From the NCBI GenBank assembly GCA_018365265.1, contig JAGZKI010000016.1, positions 1-41,193 on the forward strand: a stretch of 41,193 nt of DNA. Direction: 5' to 3'. A program made the position numbers and the translations under genes. Under the pieces are notes generated by a model. The model saw only the letters and a list, made by a program, of their open reading frames with translations, made no database searches and had not been told where the DNA came from. Within the stretch, counting starts at the first letter, position 1. Every line of letters starts with the position of its first letter. This document shows, in pieces, positions 1 to 8,400 of this stretch. Source of the DNA: Streptococcus parasanguinis (GTDB lineage Bacteria > Bacillota > Bacilli > Lactobacillales > Streptococcaceae).

Positions 1-96
1 ACCAAATTCTTCTTCGATAGCTTTTACAAGGTCGTTCAATTCAAGGATTGAAGCTTCTTTAATTTCAGCAATAATGTTTTCAATGTTCAATGCCAT
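1..96 (-). CDS. rplL: 50S ribosomal protein L7/L12, N-terminal part
   Basis: This is the start of the gene for the L7/L12 stalk protein, which recruits translation factors to the ribosome; the rest lies beyond the left edge. The 32 visible codons begin [16 protein letters not shown] and continue through [12 protein letters not shown], the typical N-terminal dimerisation helices of bacterial L7/L12. The ATG at 96 is preceded by a GGAGG ribosome binding site. It lies 75 bases downstream of rplJ on the same strand, as in the standard rplJ-rplL operon, so it should share the L10 leader control. Identification is secure although the gene is truncated by the window. Confidence 0.95.
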
Positions 97-171
97 TGTT
101 ATTTCCTCCAAATAAGTTTTAATTTTATGTTTTTATTTTTTTGTAGCTAGGCTACGCTGCGTAGCTTAAGA

Positions 172-672
172 TTAAGCTGCGTCTTCTTTGTTGTCTGCAA
201 CCGCTTTGACTGCAAGAGCAACGTTGCGCACTGGCGCTTGAAGTACAGAAAGGAGCATAGAAAGAAGTCCTTCGCGGTTTGGAAGAGTTGCAAGTGCAAG
301 AATCTCTTCTTTAGATGCGACAGCGCCTTCGATTGCACCACCTTTGATTTCAAGTGCTTCAGCGTCTTTTGCAAAATCGTTCAAGATTTTCGCAGGTGCG
401 ATAACATCTTCGTTAGAAAATGCTACTGCAGAAGGTCCAACGAATACAGATGCAAGATCTTCAAGACCAGCTTTTTCAGCTGCACGACGCAAGATTGAGT
501 TTTTGATAACTTTAAACTCAACTTCGCTTCCGCGAAGGTTGCGACGGAGAACTGTATCTTGCTCAACTGTCAAACCGCGAGAATCTACAACGACGATTGA
601 TGCAGCAGCTTTCATTTTTTCAGCTACCACGTCAACAAGTTCCGCTTTTTTTGCAATAATTGCTTCACTCAT
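172..672 (-). CDS. rplJ: 50S ribosomal protein L10
   Basis: Encodes ribosomal protein L10 (166 residues), which binds 23S rRNA and anchors the L7/L12 dimers of the stalk. The sequence starts MSEAIIAKKAELVDVVAEKM and contains the family block around VVVDSRGLTVEQDTVLRRNLR. An upstream in-frame start at 735 would add 21 residues; I prefer the ATG at 672 because a strong GGAGGTGA site sits just before it and homologues start there. It is the first gene of the rplJ-rplL operon. In this family L10 (with L12) represses its own mRNA by binding the leader, and such a leader is visible upstream. Confidence 0.96.
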   Translation of the reverse strand: MSEAIIAKKAELVDVVAEKMKAAASIVVVDSRGLTVEQDTVLRRNLRGSEVEFKVIKNSILRRAAEKAGLEDLASVFVGPSAVAFSNEDVIAPAKILNDFAKDAEALEIKGGAIEGAVASKEEILALATLPNREGLLSMLLSVLQAPVRNVALAVKAVADNKEDAA

Positions 673-843
673 TAGTGTGTTCACCTCCGTAATTATTTTG
701 CTTGGGGAATTTTTCCAAAAGAAAAACGCGCCCAAACCTAGACACGAAAGTACAATACGCTTCTTTTAATTGATACGTTTTGTCCTCGGTAGGATTTTTA
801 TGAGTCGAGCTCCCCTACTGTCTTAGGCAGTTTTTTCAAACCG
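673..843 (-). promoter_or_regulatory. L10 leader (autoregulatory 5' UTR of rplJ-rplL)
   Basis: The roughly 170-base untranslated region before rplJ carries the hallmark L10-leader sequence. Read on the minus strand it has CTGCCTAAGACAGTAGG followed by a matching CCTACCGAGGAC arm (about 775-835). In other Firmicutes this structure binds the L10-L12 complex and gives feedback control of the operon. The assignment rests on pattern recognition; a covariance-model search (Rfam L10_leader) would settle it. Confidence 0.85.
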
Positions 844-849
844 TAAATT

Positions 850-878
850 AGTTTATCACATATAAAAAAAGAATGCAA
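850..878 (-). promoter_or_regulatory. Predicted sigma-A promoter of rplJ-rplL
   Basis: On the minus strand a -35 TTGCAT (873-878) and a -10 TAAACT (850-855) are separated by 17 bases, and the -10 is extended by a TG (TGATAAACT). Transcription would start near 843, at the beginning of the L10 leader. Confidence 0.6.
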
Positions 879-900
879 GTACTTTTGCAAACTTTTTTTA
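862..900 (-). terminator. Possible terminator after the FNT transporter gene
   Basis: On the minus strand TGCAA, a six-base loop and TTGCA form a short stem (about 874-888) followed by seven T residues (862-870 region). It lies just downstream of the FNT gene stop. The stem is short and overlaps the -35 region of the rplJ promoter, so it may be weak. Confidence 0.45.
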
Positions 901-906
901 TATTTT

Positions 907-1704
907 TTAGTCGTTGTAAAGACTCTTAATATTATTCAACCAAGCATAGGCTAGTCCCATTAGGACTCCTCCTCCTACCCAGTTGGCAAAGAAGGTAACA
1001 CCATAGTGACGTAAAATATTTAAAAACTCAAAATGTGGCAATTGGCTAGATACTGAATTAAAGCTTAATAATGAGAAAGAAGCAAAATTAGCCGCCAAGT
1101 GTTCATTGGTCATAAAGACAAACATATAAATAGCAGATAGGGCTAAGAGCACCTTCGCTGTTTCATCTTTAAAATATAGATAAGAAAGAATAGCAATATT
1201 TACAAAAACATTGGCAATGACACCTTCAAAGAAGACCACTTGATTGCTCCGTTGGAGTTTATTTTCTGCAACAGTAGCTAGGAATCCTTTTGGATCGATA
1301 TGAGCAAAGGCTGTGGTTTGATTGAACAGAAAAGCTACGATTAAAGCACCAATTAAATTAAAGAAGGTACAATAAAGAAGAATCTCCAAAGCTTTCTTCC
1401 AATGAATTTTCTTTAGATAGGTTCCTGCCGTCAAATACATCATATTTGAGGTGGATAATTCCGCATTTAAGAATAAGAGGTAAACCAACCCCCAGGCAAA
1501 GATGAATGGAAATAGGAAACGACCCGTTCCAGGTACAAAGCTATTTAATAAGTCAGCAGCAACTGCTCCGACCGCCGTACTTAAAGTAAGAAATCCTCCT
1601 GCAAAAATAGAGCGAACTGCATAGCGAGTCTTAGATTTCTGATAAAGGTCCTCTTTCTTATTACACGCCGCTCCCACTTTTTGAATAAAATTAGATTCAG
1701 ACAT
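907..1704 (-). CDS. Formate/nitrite transporter (FNT) family protein
   Basis: A 265-residue polytopic membrane protein of the FNT family, pentameric channels that pass small monovalent anions such as formate, nitrite or lactate. It has about six hydrophobic segments beginning with FAGGFLTLSTAVGAVAADLL (residues ~35-54), and the block TNEHLAANFASFSLLSF near residue 200 holds the central histidine expected in the pore (H followed by xxAN). The charged N-terminus (SESNFIQKVGAACNKKEDLYQ) is typical. In streptococci a formate channel would fit mixed-acid fermentation by pyruvate formate-lyase, but the substrate cannot be read from the sequence. It has its own promoter and is a single-gene unit. 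Confidence 0.85.
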   Translation of the reverse strand: MSESNFIQKVGAACNKKEDLYQKSKTRYAVRSIFAGGFLTLSTAVGAVAADLLNSFVPGTGRFLFPFIFAWGLVYLLFLNAELSTSNMMYLTAGTYLKKIHWKKALEILLYCTFFNLIGALIVAFLFNQTTAFAHIDPKGFLATVAENKLQRSNQVVFFEGVIANVFVNIAILSYLYFKDETAKVLLALSAIYMFVFMTNEHLAANFASFSLLSFNSVSSQLPHFEFLNILRHYGVTFFANWVGGGVLMGLAYAWLNNIKSLYND

Positions 1705-1739
1705 ACTATTCTCCTTATATAATGTTTGTGAATAAACTC

Positions 1740-1768
1740 ATTATATCATAGACAAAAAAGTTTGAAAA
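1740..1768 (-). promoter_or_regulatory. Predicted promoter of the FNT gene
   Basis: Minus-strand -35 TTTTCA (1763-1768), 17-base spacer and -10 TATAAT (1740-1745) with the extended TGATATAAT form. An AAGGAG ribosome binding site follows before the ATG at 1704. Confidence 0.6.
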
Positions 1769-1832
1769 GGTTTTCAGGAAGAATTCTTAAATTCACAATA
1801 TATACGTTTTAAATCATACACAAAGAAATAAT

Positions 1833-1866
1833 AAAAAAAACAGGCATTTGCCTGCTTTTCTTTTTT
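1833..1866 (-). terminator. Rho-independent terminator of the GH73 gene
   Basis: On the minus strand GCAGGC-AAA-tGCCTG forms a hairpin (about 1841-1856) followed by a run of eight T residues (1833-1840). A T-rich tract on the other side makes it potentially bidirectional. It begins right at the stop codon of the glucosaminidase gene. Confidence 0.8.
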
Positions 1867-2569
1867 AATAGTTTAAACGGTTTGCCCAAGCGATATCCAA
1901 ATTCAAGATTTCTTGTGAAGTGAACTGTTGACGATATGGATTGTATACCGATCCAGTGATGCCACCCTGAACATTTGGTGAATCATATTGAGTCAAATTA
2001 TAGGTTTCAATGATATTATTGAGCTTTGCGTAGTAGCTAGTATCTGTCGCATAAACACCTGTCAAAGCCGCTGTTGCATCTTGATAACTTGATGTGTTAC
2101 TCTTCCAAGCACCTGCAAAATGTCCTTGTTTCAAAACTGCTACATAGTCTTGCAATGATTCATAGTAAGATGGGTAAGAACGAAAAGCGTCATTAATCGT
2201 ATAGGCATTTCCAGCACCATCATCTTCCCAAGTTTGCATCACTGCAGATTGCCCAGCATAACTTCCTTTAATCCCAAAAAGATTGTAATGTGGATAAGAA
2301 GCCAAACCAGACTGTCCTGATCCACTTTCCAAGATCGCTTGTGCGATCATAACGGAAGCATAAAGATCATTCTCTTGACCAAGCTGACGAGCTGACTCAC
2401 CAATTTGTGAGATGAAAGCTTCAGTTGGGTCCGAGTATGCTTGGTAAGTTCCATCATTAGCACCAACTGATGTTACGTGCTCGCTCATAGCAGCAGCAAA
2501 TGTCCCCACCGCTAATACAGAAACGAACAAACCAAATAATTTCGTTTTATTCCGTATTTTCTTTTTCAT
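1865..2569 (-). CDS. Secreted GH73-type N-acetylglucosaminidase
   Basis: A 234-residue exported peptidoglycan hydrolase predicted to cut the glycan backbone. A signal peptide (KKKIRNKTK then a hydrophobic core, residues ~1-37) precedes the glucosaminidase fold. The motif AQAILESGSGQSGLA (residues ~76-90) carries the likely catalytic glutamate E81, and NLFGIKG plus the DAFRSYPSYYESLQDYV block are family hallmarks. There is no anchor or choline/LysM repeat, so it is probably released or weakly wall-bound. An in-frame TTG six codons upstream is rejected because the GGAG site overlaps it; the ATG at 2569 is used. A WalR-like box and an extended -10 promoter lie upstream, fitting WalRK control of cell-wall hydrolases. 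Confidence 0.85.
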   Translation of the reverse strand: MKKKIRNKTKLFGLFVSVLAVGTFAAAMSEHVTSVGANDGTYQAYSDPTEAFISQIGESARQLGQENDLYASVMIAQAILESGSGQSGLASYPHYNLFGIKGSYAGQSAVMQTWEDDGAGNAYTINDAFRSYPSYYESLQDYVAVLKQGHFAGAWKSNTSSYQDATAALTGVYATDTSYYAKLNNIIETYNLTQYDSPNVQGGITGSVYNPYRQQFTSQEILNLDIAWANRLNY

Positions 2570-2619
2570 AATACAATTTATCTCCAATTAATTTTTTATC
2601 ATCTTTTATCTTTATAGAG

Positions 2620-2647
2620 ATTATACCATATAAATAGAAGAAAACAA
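2620..2647 (-). promoter_or_regulatory. Predicted promoter of the GH73 gene
   Basis: Minus-strand -35 TTGTTT (2642-2647), 16-base spacer and -10 TATAAT (2620-2625) with a TG extension (TGGTATAAT). Transcription would start near 2613. Confidence 0.6.
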
Positions 2648-2657
2648 AGCCACTTAT

Positions 2658-2674
2658 ATTACACTTCTATTACA
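2658..2674 (-). promoter_or_regulatory. Candidate WalR (VicR/YycF) binding site
   Basis: The minus strand reads TGTAATAGAAGTGTAAT, an exact match to the WalR consensus TGTWAH-N5-TGTWAH (two direct half-sites 11 bases apart). It lies about 11 bases upstream of the -35 of a peptidoglycan hydrolase gene, the position expected for an activator. The consensus is established for low-GC Gram-positive WalRK systems; its use here is inference. Confidence 0.6.
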
Positions 2675-2691
2675 ATTGCGAGATAAATCCA

Positions 2692-2719
2692 AAACAAAAA
2701 TGACATTTTCATGTCATTT
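2692..2719 (-). terminator. Terminator after ysxC
   Basis: The minus strand has AAATGACATGAAAATGTCATTT followed by a T-rich tail (TTTTTGTTTTG). The stem TGACAT/ATGTCA spans 2701-2716, directly after the ysxC stop, and would end the dfrA-clpX-ysxC transcript. Confidence 0.75.
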
Positions 2720-3321
2720 CAATTTATTTCGTAAAACGCATTTTCCAAAATAGCATCCCATGACTCCTCTAGTCCTTCCTTGGTTACCGAAGAAAAGACA
2801 ATGAAAGTATCTGCTGGATCAAAATCCAGTTTTTTCTTAATAATGGATTCATGTTTGTTCCATTTTCCACGTGGAATCTTATCTGCCTTGGTTGCTACTA
2901 AGATCACAGGGATTTCATAATATTTTAAGAATTCATACATCTGAACATCATCTGCAGAAGGTTCATGACGAAAATCGACTAGGCTAACGACTGCTTTTAA
3001 GTTCTCACGACTGGTGAGGTATTCTTCAATCATCCGCCCCCACTTCTCGCGTTCTTTTTTAGAGACACGTGCATAGCCATAACCAGGTACGTCTACCAAA
3101 CGGAGTTTATCATCGATATTGAAGAAATTTAGCAATTGGGTTTTTCCTGGTTTCCCAGATGTTCTGGCCAGGTTCTTTCGATTTAAGAGAGTATTAATAA
3201 AAGAAGACTTGCCGACATTTGATCGACCGGCAAGTGCAACTTCTGGAATCTCATCTTGAGGATAATGACTCTTATTTGCAGCGCTTAAGAGGATATCCGC
3301 ATTATGTGTGTTAATTTCCAT
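2719..3321 (-). CDS. ysxC: Ribosome biogenesis GTP-binding protein YsxC/YihA/EngB
   Basis: A 200-residue TRAFAC-class GTPase involved in late assembly of the 50S subunit. The G1 loop GRSNVGKSSFIN (residues ~32-43), the G2 region SGKPGKTQLLNFF, G3 DVPGYGYA and G4 TKADKI are all visible, and length matches the family (~195-200). It follows clpX after 11 bases and is likely co-transcribed with dfrA, the small membrane gene and clpX. In related streptococci and bacilli ysxC commonly sits just after a clp or lon gene. No anomalies are seen. Confidence 0.95.
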   Translation of the reverse strand: MEINTHNADILLSAANKSHYPQDEIPEVALAGRSNVGKSSFINTLLNRKNLARTSGKPGKTQLLNFFNIDDKLRLVDVPGYGYARVSKKEREKWGRMIEEYLTSRENLKAVVSLVDFRHEPSADDVQMYEFLKYYEIPVILVATKADKIPRGKWNKHESIIKKKLDFDPADTFIVFSSVTKEGLEESWDAILENAFYEIN

Positions 3322-3332
3322 ATTTTATCTTT

Positions 3333-4565
3333 CTAGGCTGTTTCAAGAATTGGTTTTTCTGTTCCGTCAACAGCTTCTTTTGTGATTCGAACAAGTTTGA
3401 CATCTTCTTGACTTGGAATTTCAAACATGACATCCATCATGGTTTCTTCGATAATCGAACGAAGTCCACGAGCTCCTGTTTTTCTTTCGATGGCTTTATT
3501 CGCAATCTCTTGAAGAGCTTCGTCATCAAATTCCAATTCAACATTATCATAAGAGAGTAAGGTTTGGTATTGTTTTACCAGAGCATTGCGTGGCTCTTTC
3601 AAGATACGGACAAGATCGTCAACTGTCAATTGCTCAAGAGCAGCAAAGACTGGAAGACGTCCGATCAATTCTGGGATAATCCCAAATTTTTGAATATCTT
3701 CCGCAACGATTTCTTGCATGTAAGAGCTGGATTCATCAATAGCTTTATTGTTCTTACCGAAACCGATGATTTTTTCACCAAGACGTTGCTTAACAATTTC
3801 TTCGATCCCATCAAAAGCCCCACCTACGATAAAGAGGATGTTCTTGGTGTCCACTTGGATCATCTCTTGTTGAGGGTGTTTACGTCCCCCTTGAGGTGGT
3901 ACACTAGCGACAGTTCCTTCGATGATCTTCAAGAGAGCTTGTTGCACCCCTTCACCAGAAACGTCACGTGTGATCGAGACGTTTTCACTTTTCTTAGCGA
4001 TCTTATCAATTTCATCGACATAGATGATGCCACGTTCTGCACGCTCAATATTGAAATCCGCTGCCTGAAGAAGTTTTAAGAGAATATTTTCAACGTCTTC
4101 ACCCACATAACCGGCTTCAGTTAAAGCTGTTGCATCTGCAATGGCAAATGGGACATTCAAGCTACGTGCTAAGGTTTGGGCCAAGAAAGTCTTACCTGAA
4201 CCAGTAGGACCAATCATGAGGATGTTTGATTTTTGCAATTCAACATCTGTCTCGTCTTCGCGCGTATCATGGAAGTTGATGCGTTTGTAGTGGTTGTATA
4301 CCGCTACAGCAAGGGCACGCTTGGCGCGATCTTGACCGATGACATAGTGGTTCAAGATATTGAGCAATTCGATTGGTTTTGGAACTTCACTAAGGTCTGC
4401 AAGAACTTCTTCTGCTAGCTCCTCGCGAATAATTTCTTGTGCTAACTCTACACATTCATTACAGATAAACGCGTTGTTTCCTGCAATGATTTTTTGGACT
4501 TCATCTTGACTCTTTCCGCAAAATGAACAATAAACCATCATATCATTATTTTGATTCGTTGGCAT
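3333..4565 (-). CDS. clpX: ATP-dependent Clp protease ATP-binding subunit ClpX
   Basis: A 410-residue AAA+ unfoldase that recognises tagged substrates and feeds them to ClpP. The N-terminal zinc domain has C-x2-C and C-x2-C pairs (CSFCGKS and CNECV, residues ~13-40). The AAA+ module follows: Walker A GPTGSGKT (~119-126), pore loop GYVGEDV, Walker B IYVDEIDK, and the RKHPQQEMIQVDT/IGF region, with the IGFGKNN segment for ClpP docking. Length and motif order are normal. It follows a 56-codon gene by 38 bases and precedes ysxC by 11 bases. I saw no CtsR or CIRCE operator nearby. Confidence 0.97.
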   Translation of the reverse strand: MPTNQNNDMMVYCSFCGKSQDEVQKIIAGNNAFICNECVELAQEIIREELAEEVLADLSEVPKPIELLNILNHYVIGQDRAKRALAVAVYNHYKRINFHDTREDETDVELQKSNILMIGPTGSGKTFLAQTLARSLNVPFAIADATALTEAGYVGEDVENILLKLLQAADFNIERAERGIIYVDEIDKIAKKSENVSITRDVSGEGVQQALLKIIEGTVASVPPQGGRKHPQQEMIQVDTKNILFIVGGAFDGIEEIVKQRLGEKIIGFGKNNKAIDESSSYMQEIVAEDIQKFGIIPELIGRLPVFAALEQLTVDDLVRILKEPRNALVKQYQTLLSYDNVELEFDDEALQEIANKAIERKTGARGLRSIIEETMMDVMFEIPSQEDVKLVRITKEAVDGTEKPILETA

Positions 4566-4603
4566 GTATTTCCTCTTTCTGTCATTTTCTGTTTCTATTT
4601 AGT

Positions 4604-4774
4604 TTAAAATAAGGTCATGTAAAAGGCGTGAATGGAATTCACAAGATTGGTAAAAGCATTTAGTAAGAATAAAATAGCGAGGCCGAACCGTTTTTTACGA
4701 AAGGTTTGTAAGGCGCAAATCAAACAGATGACACATAGGACAGCTGTAAAAAAACCAAAGACACTTCGCTCCAT
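4604..4774 (-). CDS. Small two-helix membrane protein (56 residues) between dfrA and clpX
   Basis: This short gene is not obvious from length-filtered gene calling. Its ATG (4772-4774) overlaps the dfrA stop in a TAATG junction, and a GAAAGGA site lies about 9 bases upstream inside dfrA, so translation is probably coupled. The product starts MERSVFGFFTAVLCVICLIC and ends NSIHAFYMTLF. It has two hydrophobic segments (residues ~6-21 and ~33-46) joined by a basic loop (QTFRKKRFG), a hairpin topology with the loop probably cytosolic. I do not recognise a named family. A small hypothetical gene at this spot is, as far as I recall, found in other streptococci, which suggests it is real and conserved. 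Confidence 0.7.
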   Translation of the reverse strand: MERSVFGFFTAVLCVICLICALQTFRKKRFGLAILFLLNAFTNLVNSIHAFYMTLF

Positions 4775-5283
4775 TAGTCTAAATCCTTTCTCTTATAATA
4801 GTTGACCGTAAAATCATAGGGGTTCTTCTCATCTTTTGGATGATGGACTTGACGGACTCTTTCATAGCGATTCTCTTCAAATCTCGGTGCCAATGTATCG
4901 CCATCAATATCCGCATGAATCATGGTCTGGATCAACTCTTCTAACTGGTCAGAAAAGAGCCTTAAAATCTGACTGCCTCCAATAATATAAAGATTCTTCT
5001 CTTGCTTCTGATACCACTCCAAGACTTCTTCCTTACTGTGCATGACGAGTACAGCATCGTTTTCAGGATCATAAGCTTGATCTTGCGTTAAGATAATACT
5101 AGTTCGACCTGGTAGAACCCGTTTTTTCATACCATCAAAGGTCACTCTTCCCATGAGAATTGCTTGTCCCATGGTTGTTTCTTTGAAATGCTGAAGCTCA
5201 GCAGGCAGATGCCAAGGCATCACTTGGTCTTTTCCAATAATGCCATTTTCAGTTTGAGCCCAGATACCAATTATCTTTTTCAT
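4774..5283 (-). CDS. dfrA: Dihydrofolate reductase
   Basis: A 169-residue DHFR that reduces dihydrofolate to tetrahydrofolate with NADPH, replenishing the cofactor oxidised by thymidylate synthase. The active-site stretch MPWHLPAELQHFKETT (residues ~22-37) carries the acidic residue E29 that protonates the substrate, and the NADPH-binding LMGRVTFDGM and LYIIGGSQIL blocks are present. By my alignment from memory, the position matching pneumococcal Ile100 (changed to Leu in trimethoprim-resistant strains) is Ile here. It heads a likely operon with the 56-residue membrane protein, clpX and ysxC. thyA lies 9 kb upstream, separated by the large adhesin gene. Confidence 0.95.
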   Translation of the reverse strand: MKKIIGIWAQTENGIIGKDQVMPWHLPAELQHFKETTMGQAILMGRVTFDGMKKRVLPGRTSIILTQDQAYDPENDAVLVMHSKEEVLEWYQKQEKNLYIIGGSQILRLFSDQLEELIQTMIHADIDGDTLAPRFEENRYERVRQVHHPKDEKNPYDFTVNYYKRKDLD

Positions 5284-5303
5284 TCTCTCATCCTTTACAC
5301 TGA

Positions 5304-5316
5304 TACATCTATTTTA
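5304..5316 (-). promoter_or_regulatory. Possible extended -10 promoter of the dfrA-clpX-ysxC operon
   Basis: The minus strand has TGATAAAAT (an extended -10, TAAAAT at 5311-5316) about 30 bases before the dfrA ATG. No good -35 is seen, so this is tentative. Confidence 0.4.
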
Positions 5317-5385
5317 TCAAATTTTCTTATAAAAGACTGATTTCAACTATCTAGTTTGGAGGATATTTTTTTAAATACAAACAGA

Positions 5386-5416
5386 AAAAAACCGCGAGAT
5401 TTTCGCGGTTTTTCTT
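5386..5416 (-). terminator. Terminator of the CshA-like adhesin gene
   Basis: AACCGCGA-GATT-TTCGCGGTT style stem (about 5390-5412) flanked by A and T runs on both sides, so it can act in either direction. It starts about 15 bases after the adhesin stop and separates it from dfrA. Confidence 0.85.
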
Positions 5417-5430
5417 AGCCACAAGTTAGC

Positions 5431-8400
5431 TTAGTCTTCTTTTTTGCGTTTTGCAAATCCGAATAATGAGAGACCTGCTAAAGCACTAAAGATTGCAAGA
5501 CCAGCAGTAGAAGATTCTTTTGTTCCTGTGTTTGGAAGTTGTGCAGTAGGATTTTGTGGATCGATATACTTCACTTCTTCTTTCGTTTCTGGAACGACAG
5601 GAATAGTTGGTTCTTCTGGTTTTGGTTGTGGAGTAGGTTGTGGTTCTGGTGTTGGTTGCGGTTGTGGAGTAGGCTGTGGCTGTGGCTCTGGTGTCGGAGT
5701 TGGATCCGGCATTGGAGTTGGTGTCACAGTCTTCTTGTAGATATGTTGAATATTTCCATCTTTATCTACAACAGTCTTCACGAAGTCATAACCAGGGATA
5801 TCTTTCTTCGGTTGTTCCCCAGCTTCTGTTGGGTTACCTGGGATTGGGTCCCCATTTTCGTCTACATATGAAGTCGTAACTTTTTCATAGACGTGTTCAG
5901 TATCACCATTAGGCAATTTCTTCGTTTCCACAAAGCGGTAACCTGGAATTTCAGCTTTTGGTTCTTCGCCATCAACTGTTGGATATCCTGGGATTTCTTT
6001 ACCTTCTTTATCAACAAACTTAGTGATTGGAAGGACAGTTGGTGTGTAAGTTGCAGAAGCTTTGGTTCCGTTCACATCTTCGCGAACCACTGTTACAGCT
6101 GGTGCAGTTCCAGTGAATTCAGGTTCTGGTGTGAAGGTTACAGTTCCATCTGCTGCTACAGTGTATGTACCAACACCTGGAATTGTCTTCGTAGTTGAAC
6201 CATCTTCAAAGGTTGCTGGAACTCCGTCATTCATTGGTACACGGCTATCGCCTTCTGTGAAGGTTGGTTTGCCTGTTTGGGTTTGACCCTTCTTACCAAT
6301 TGAAGTTGCAGGTTCTGCAGTTGGTGTAACTGGTGTTACAGTTGGTGTGTACTTAGCTGTAACTGGTGTACCATTCTTATCAACACGTTTCACGGTTACG
6401 CCTGTTCCTGTTCCTGTGAATGATTTTTCTGGTACAAATGTAACTGTTCCATTTGGAGCTACTGTGTATGTTCCTTCACCTGGAATAGTCTTAGTTGTTG
6501 AACCATCTTCAAATGTTGCTGGAACATCATCATCCATTGGGACACTTGGGTTACCAGGCGTGAAGCTTGGTTTGCCTGTTTGTGTTTGCCCTTGAATATC
6601 TGTTGATATTGCTGGTTCTGCTGTTGGTGTTACCGGAGTTACAGTTGGTGTGTATGTTGCAGTAACTGGAGTACCGTTCTTATCAACACGTTTCACTGTT
6701 ACGCCTGTACCTGTTCCTGTGAATGATTTTTCTGGTACGAAGGTTACTGTTCCATCTGGAGCAACTGTGTAAGTTCCTTCACCTGGAATGGTCTTCGTAG
6801 TTGATCCATCGTCAAAGGTTGCTGGTGTATCATCATCCATTGGGATTGCAGGGTTACCAGGTGTGAAGCTTGGTGTACCTGTTTGTGTTTTACCTTGGAT
6901 GTCTGTAGATGTTACAGGCTCAGCTGTTGGTACGACTGGAGTAATCTTCGGTGTGTATGTTGTTTCAGCGACAGTTCCGTTTGTATCTTTACCTTGAACC
7001 TTAACTGGAACGACTTCACCTGAGTAAGATTTATCCGTTGGTGTGAAGGTTACAACACCTGTTTCTTTATCAACTGTGAAAGTACCAATTTCTTTACCTT
7101 CTGGTGATTTAGCAACTACAGATTCTGCTGGCTGACCATTTTCATCAAGAAGAGTAATGGTATCCTTATCGATTGGTGCAACTGGGTCACCTTCGGTGAA
7201 GGTCACAGTTCCAGTTTGAACCACACCTTGAGGTGCTTCTGATTCAGCTGGAGTTGCTGTTGGGGTTACTGGTGTCACAGTTGGTGTGTACTTAGCAGTA
7301 ACTGGAGTACCGTTCTTATCGACACGTTTCACCGTTACGCCTGTACCTTCTCCAGTGAATGATTTCTCAGGAACAAAGGTTACGGTTCCGTCTGGAGCAA
7401 CAGTGTAAGTTCCTTCACCAGGAACGGTCTTCGTAGTTGATCCATCTTCAAATGTTGCTGGTGTATCATCATCCATTGGAACATTTGGATTACCTGGTGT
7501 GAAGCTTGGTGTACCTGTTTGCGTTTGACCTTGTTTGTCAATAGATGTTGTATCTTCTGCAGTTGGTGTAACTGGTGTTACGGTTGGTGTATAAGTTGCA
7601 GAAGCTTTGGTTCCGTTCTTATCTTCACGAACCACTGTTACAGCTGGTGCAGTTCCGACGAATGATTTTTCTGGTACAAATGTAACAGTACCGTCTGCTG
7701 CTACTGTGTAAGTACCAACACCGTCTACAGTCTTAGTCGTTGAGCCATCGTCAAATGTTGCTGGAACATCATCGTTCATTGGCACACGGCTATCGCCTTC
7801 AGTAAATACAGGTTTACCAGTTTGTGTAGCACCTTGGATATCTGTAGTTTCAACTGGTGTTGCAGTTGGTGTTACTGGTGTCACAGTTGGTGTGTACTTC
7901 GCTGTGATTTCAGTACCGTTCTTATCCACGCGTTTCACTGTTACACCTGAAGCAGTTCCAGTGAATGATTTTTCAGGAACGAAGGTTACTGTTCCATCTG
8001 GAGCAACTGTGTAAGTTCCTTCACCATCGACAGTCTTCGTAGTTGAGCCATCTTCGAAGGTAGCTGGAGTATCTTCATCGATTGGAACATTTGGATTTCC
8101 TTCGGTGAAGGTTGGTTTACCAGATTGTGTTTGACCTTGGATATCTGTCGATGTTGCATCTTCAGAAGTTGGGACAACTGGAGTAATCTTCGGTGTGTAA
8201 GTTGTTTCTACTGTTGTTCCATTAGTATCAGCTGCTTGAACCTTAACTGGAACTACATCACCTGAATAAGATTTATCTGTTGGTGTGAAAGTAACTACAC
8301 CCGTGTCTTTATCAACTGTGTATGTACCGATTACATCACCTGCTGGTGATTTCGCTTCTACTGATGCTGCAGGTTGACCATTTTCATCAAGAAGAGTAAT

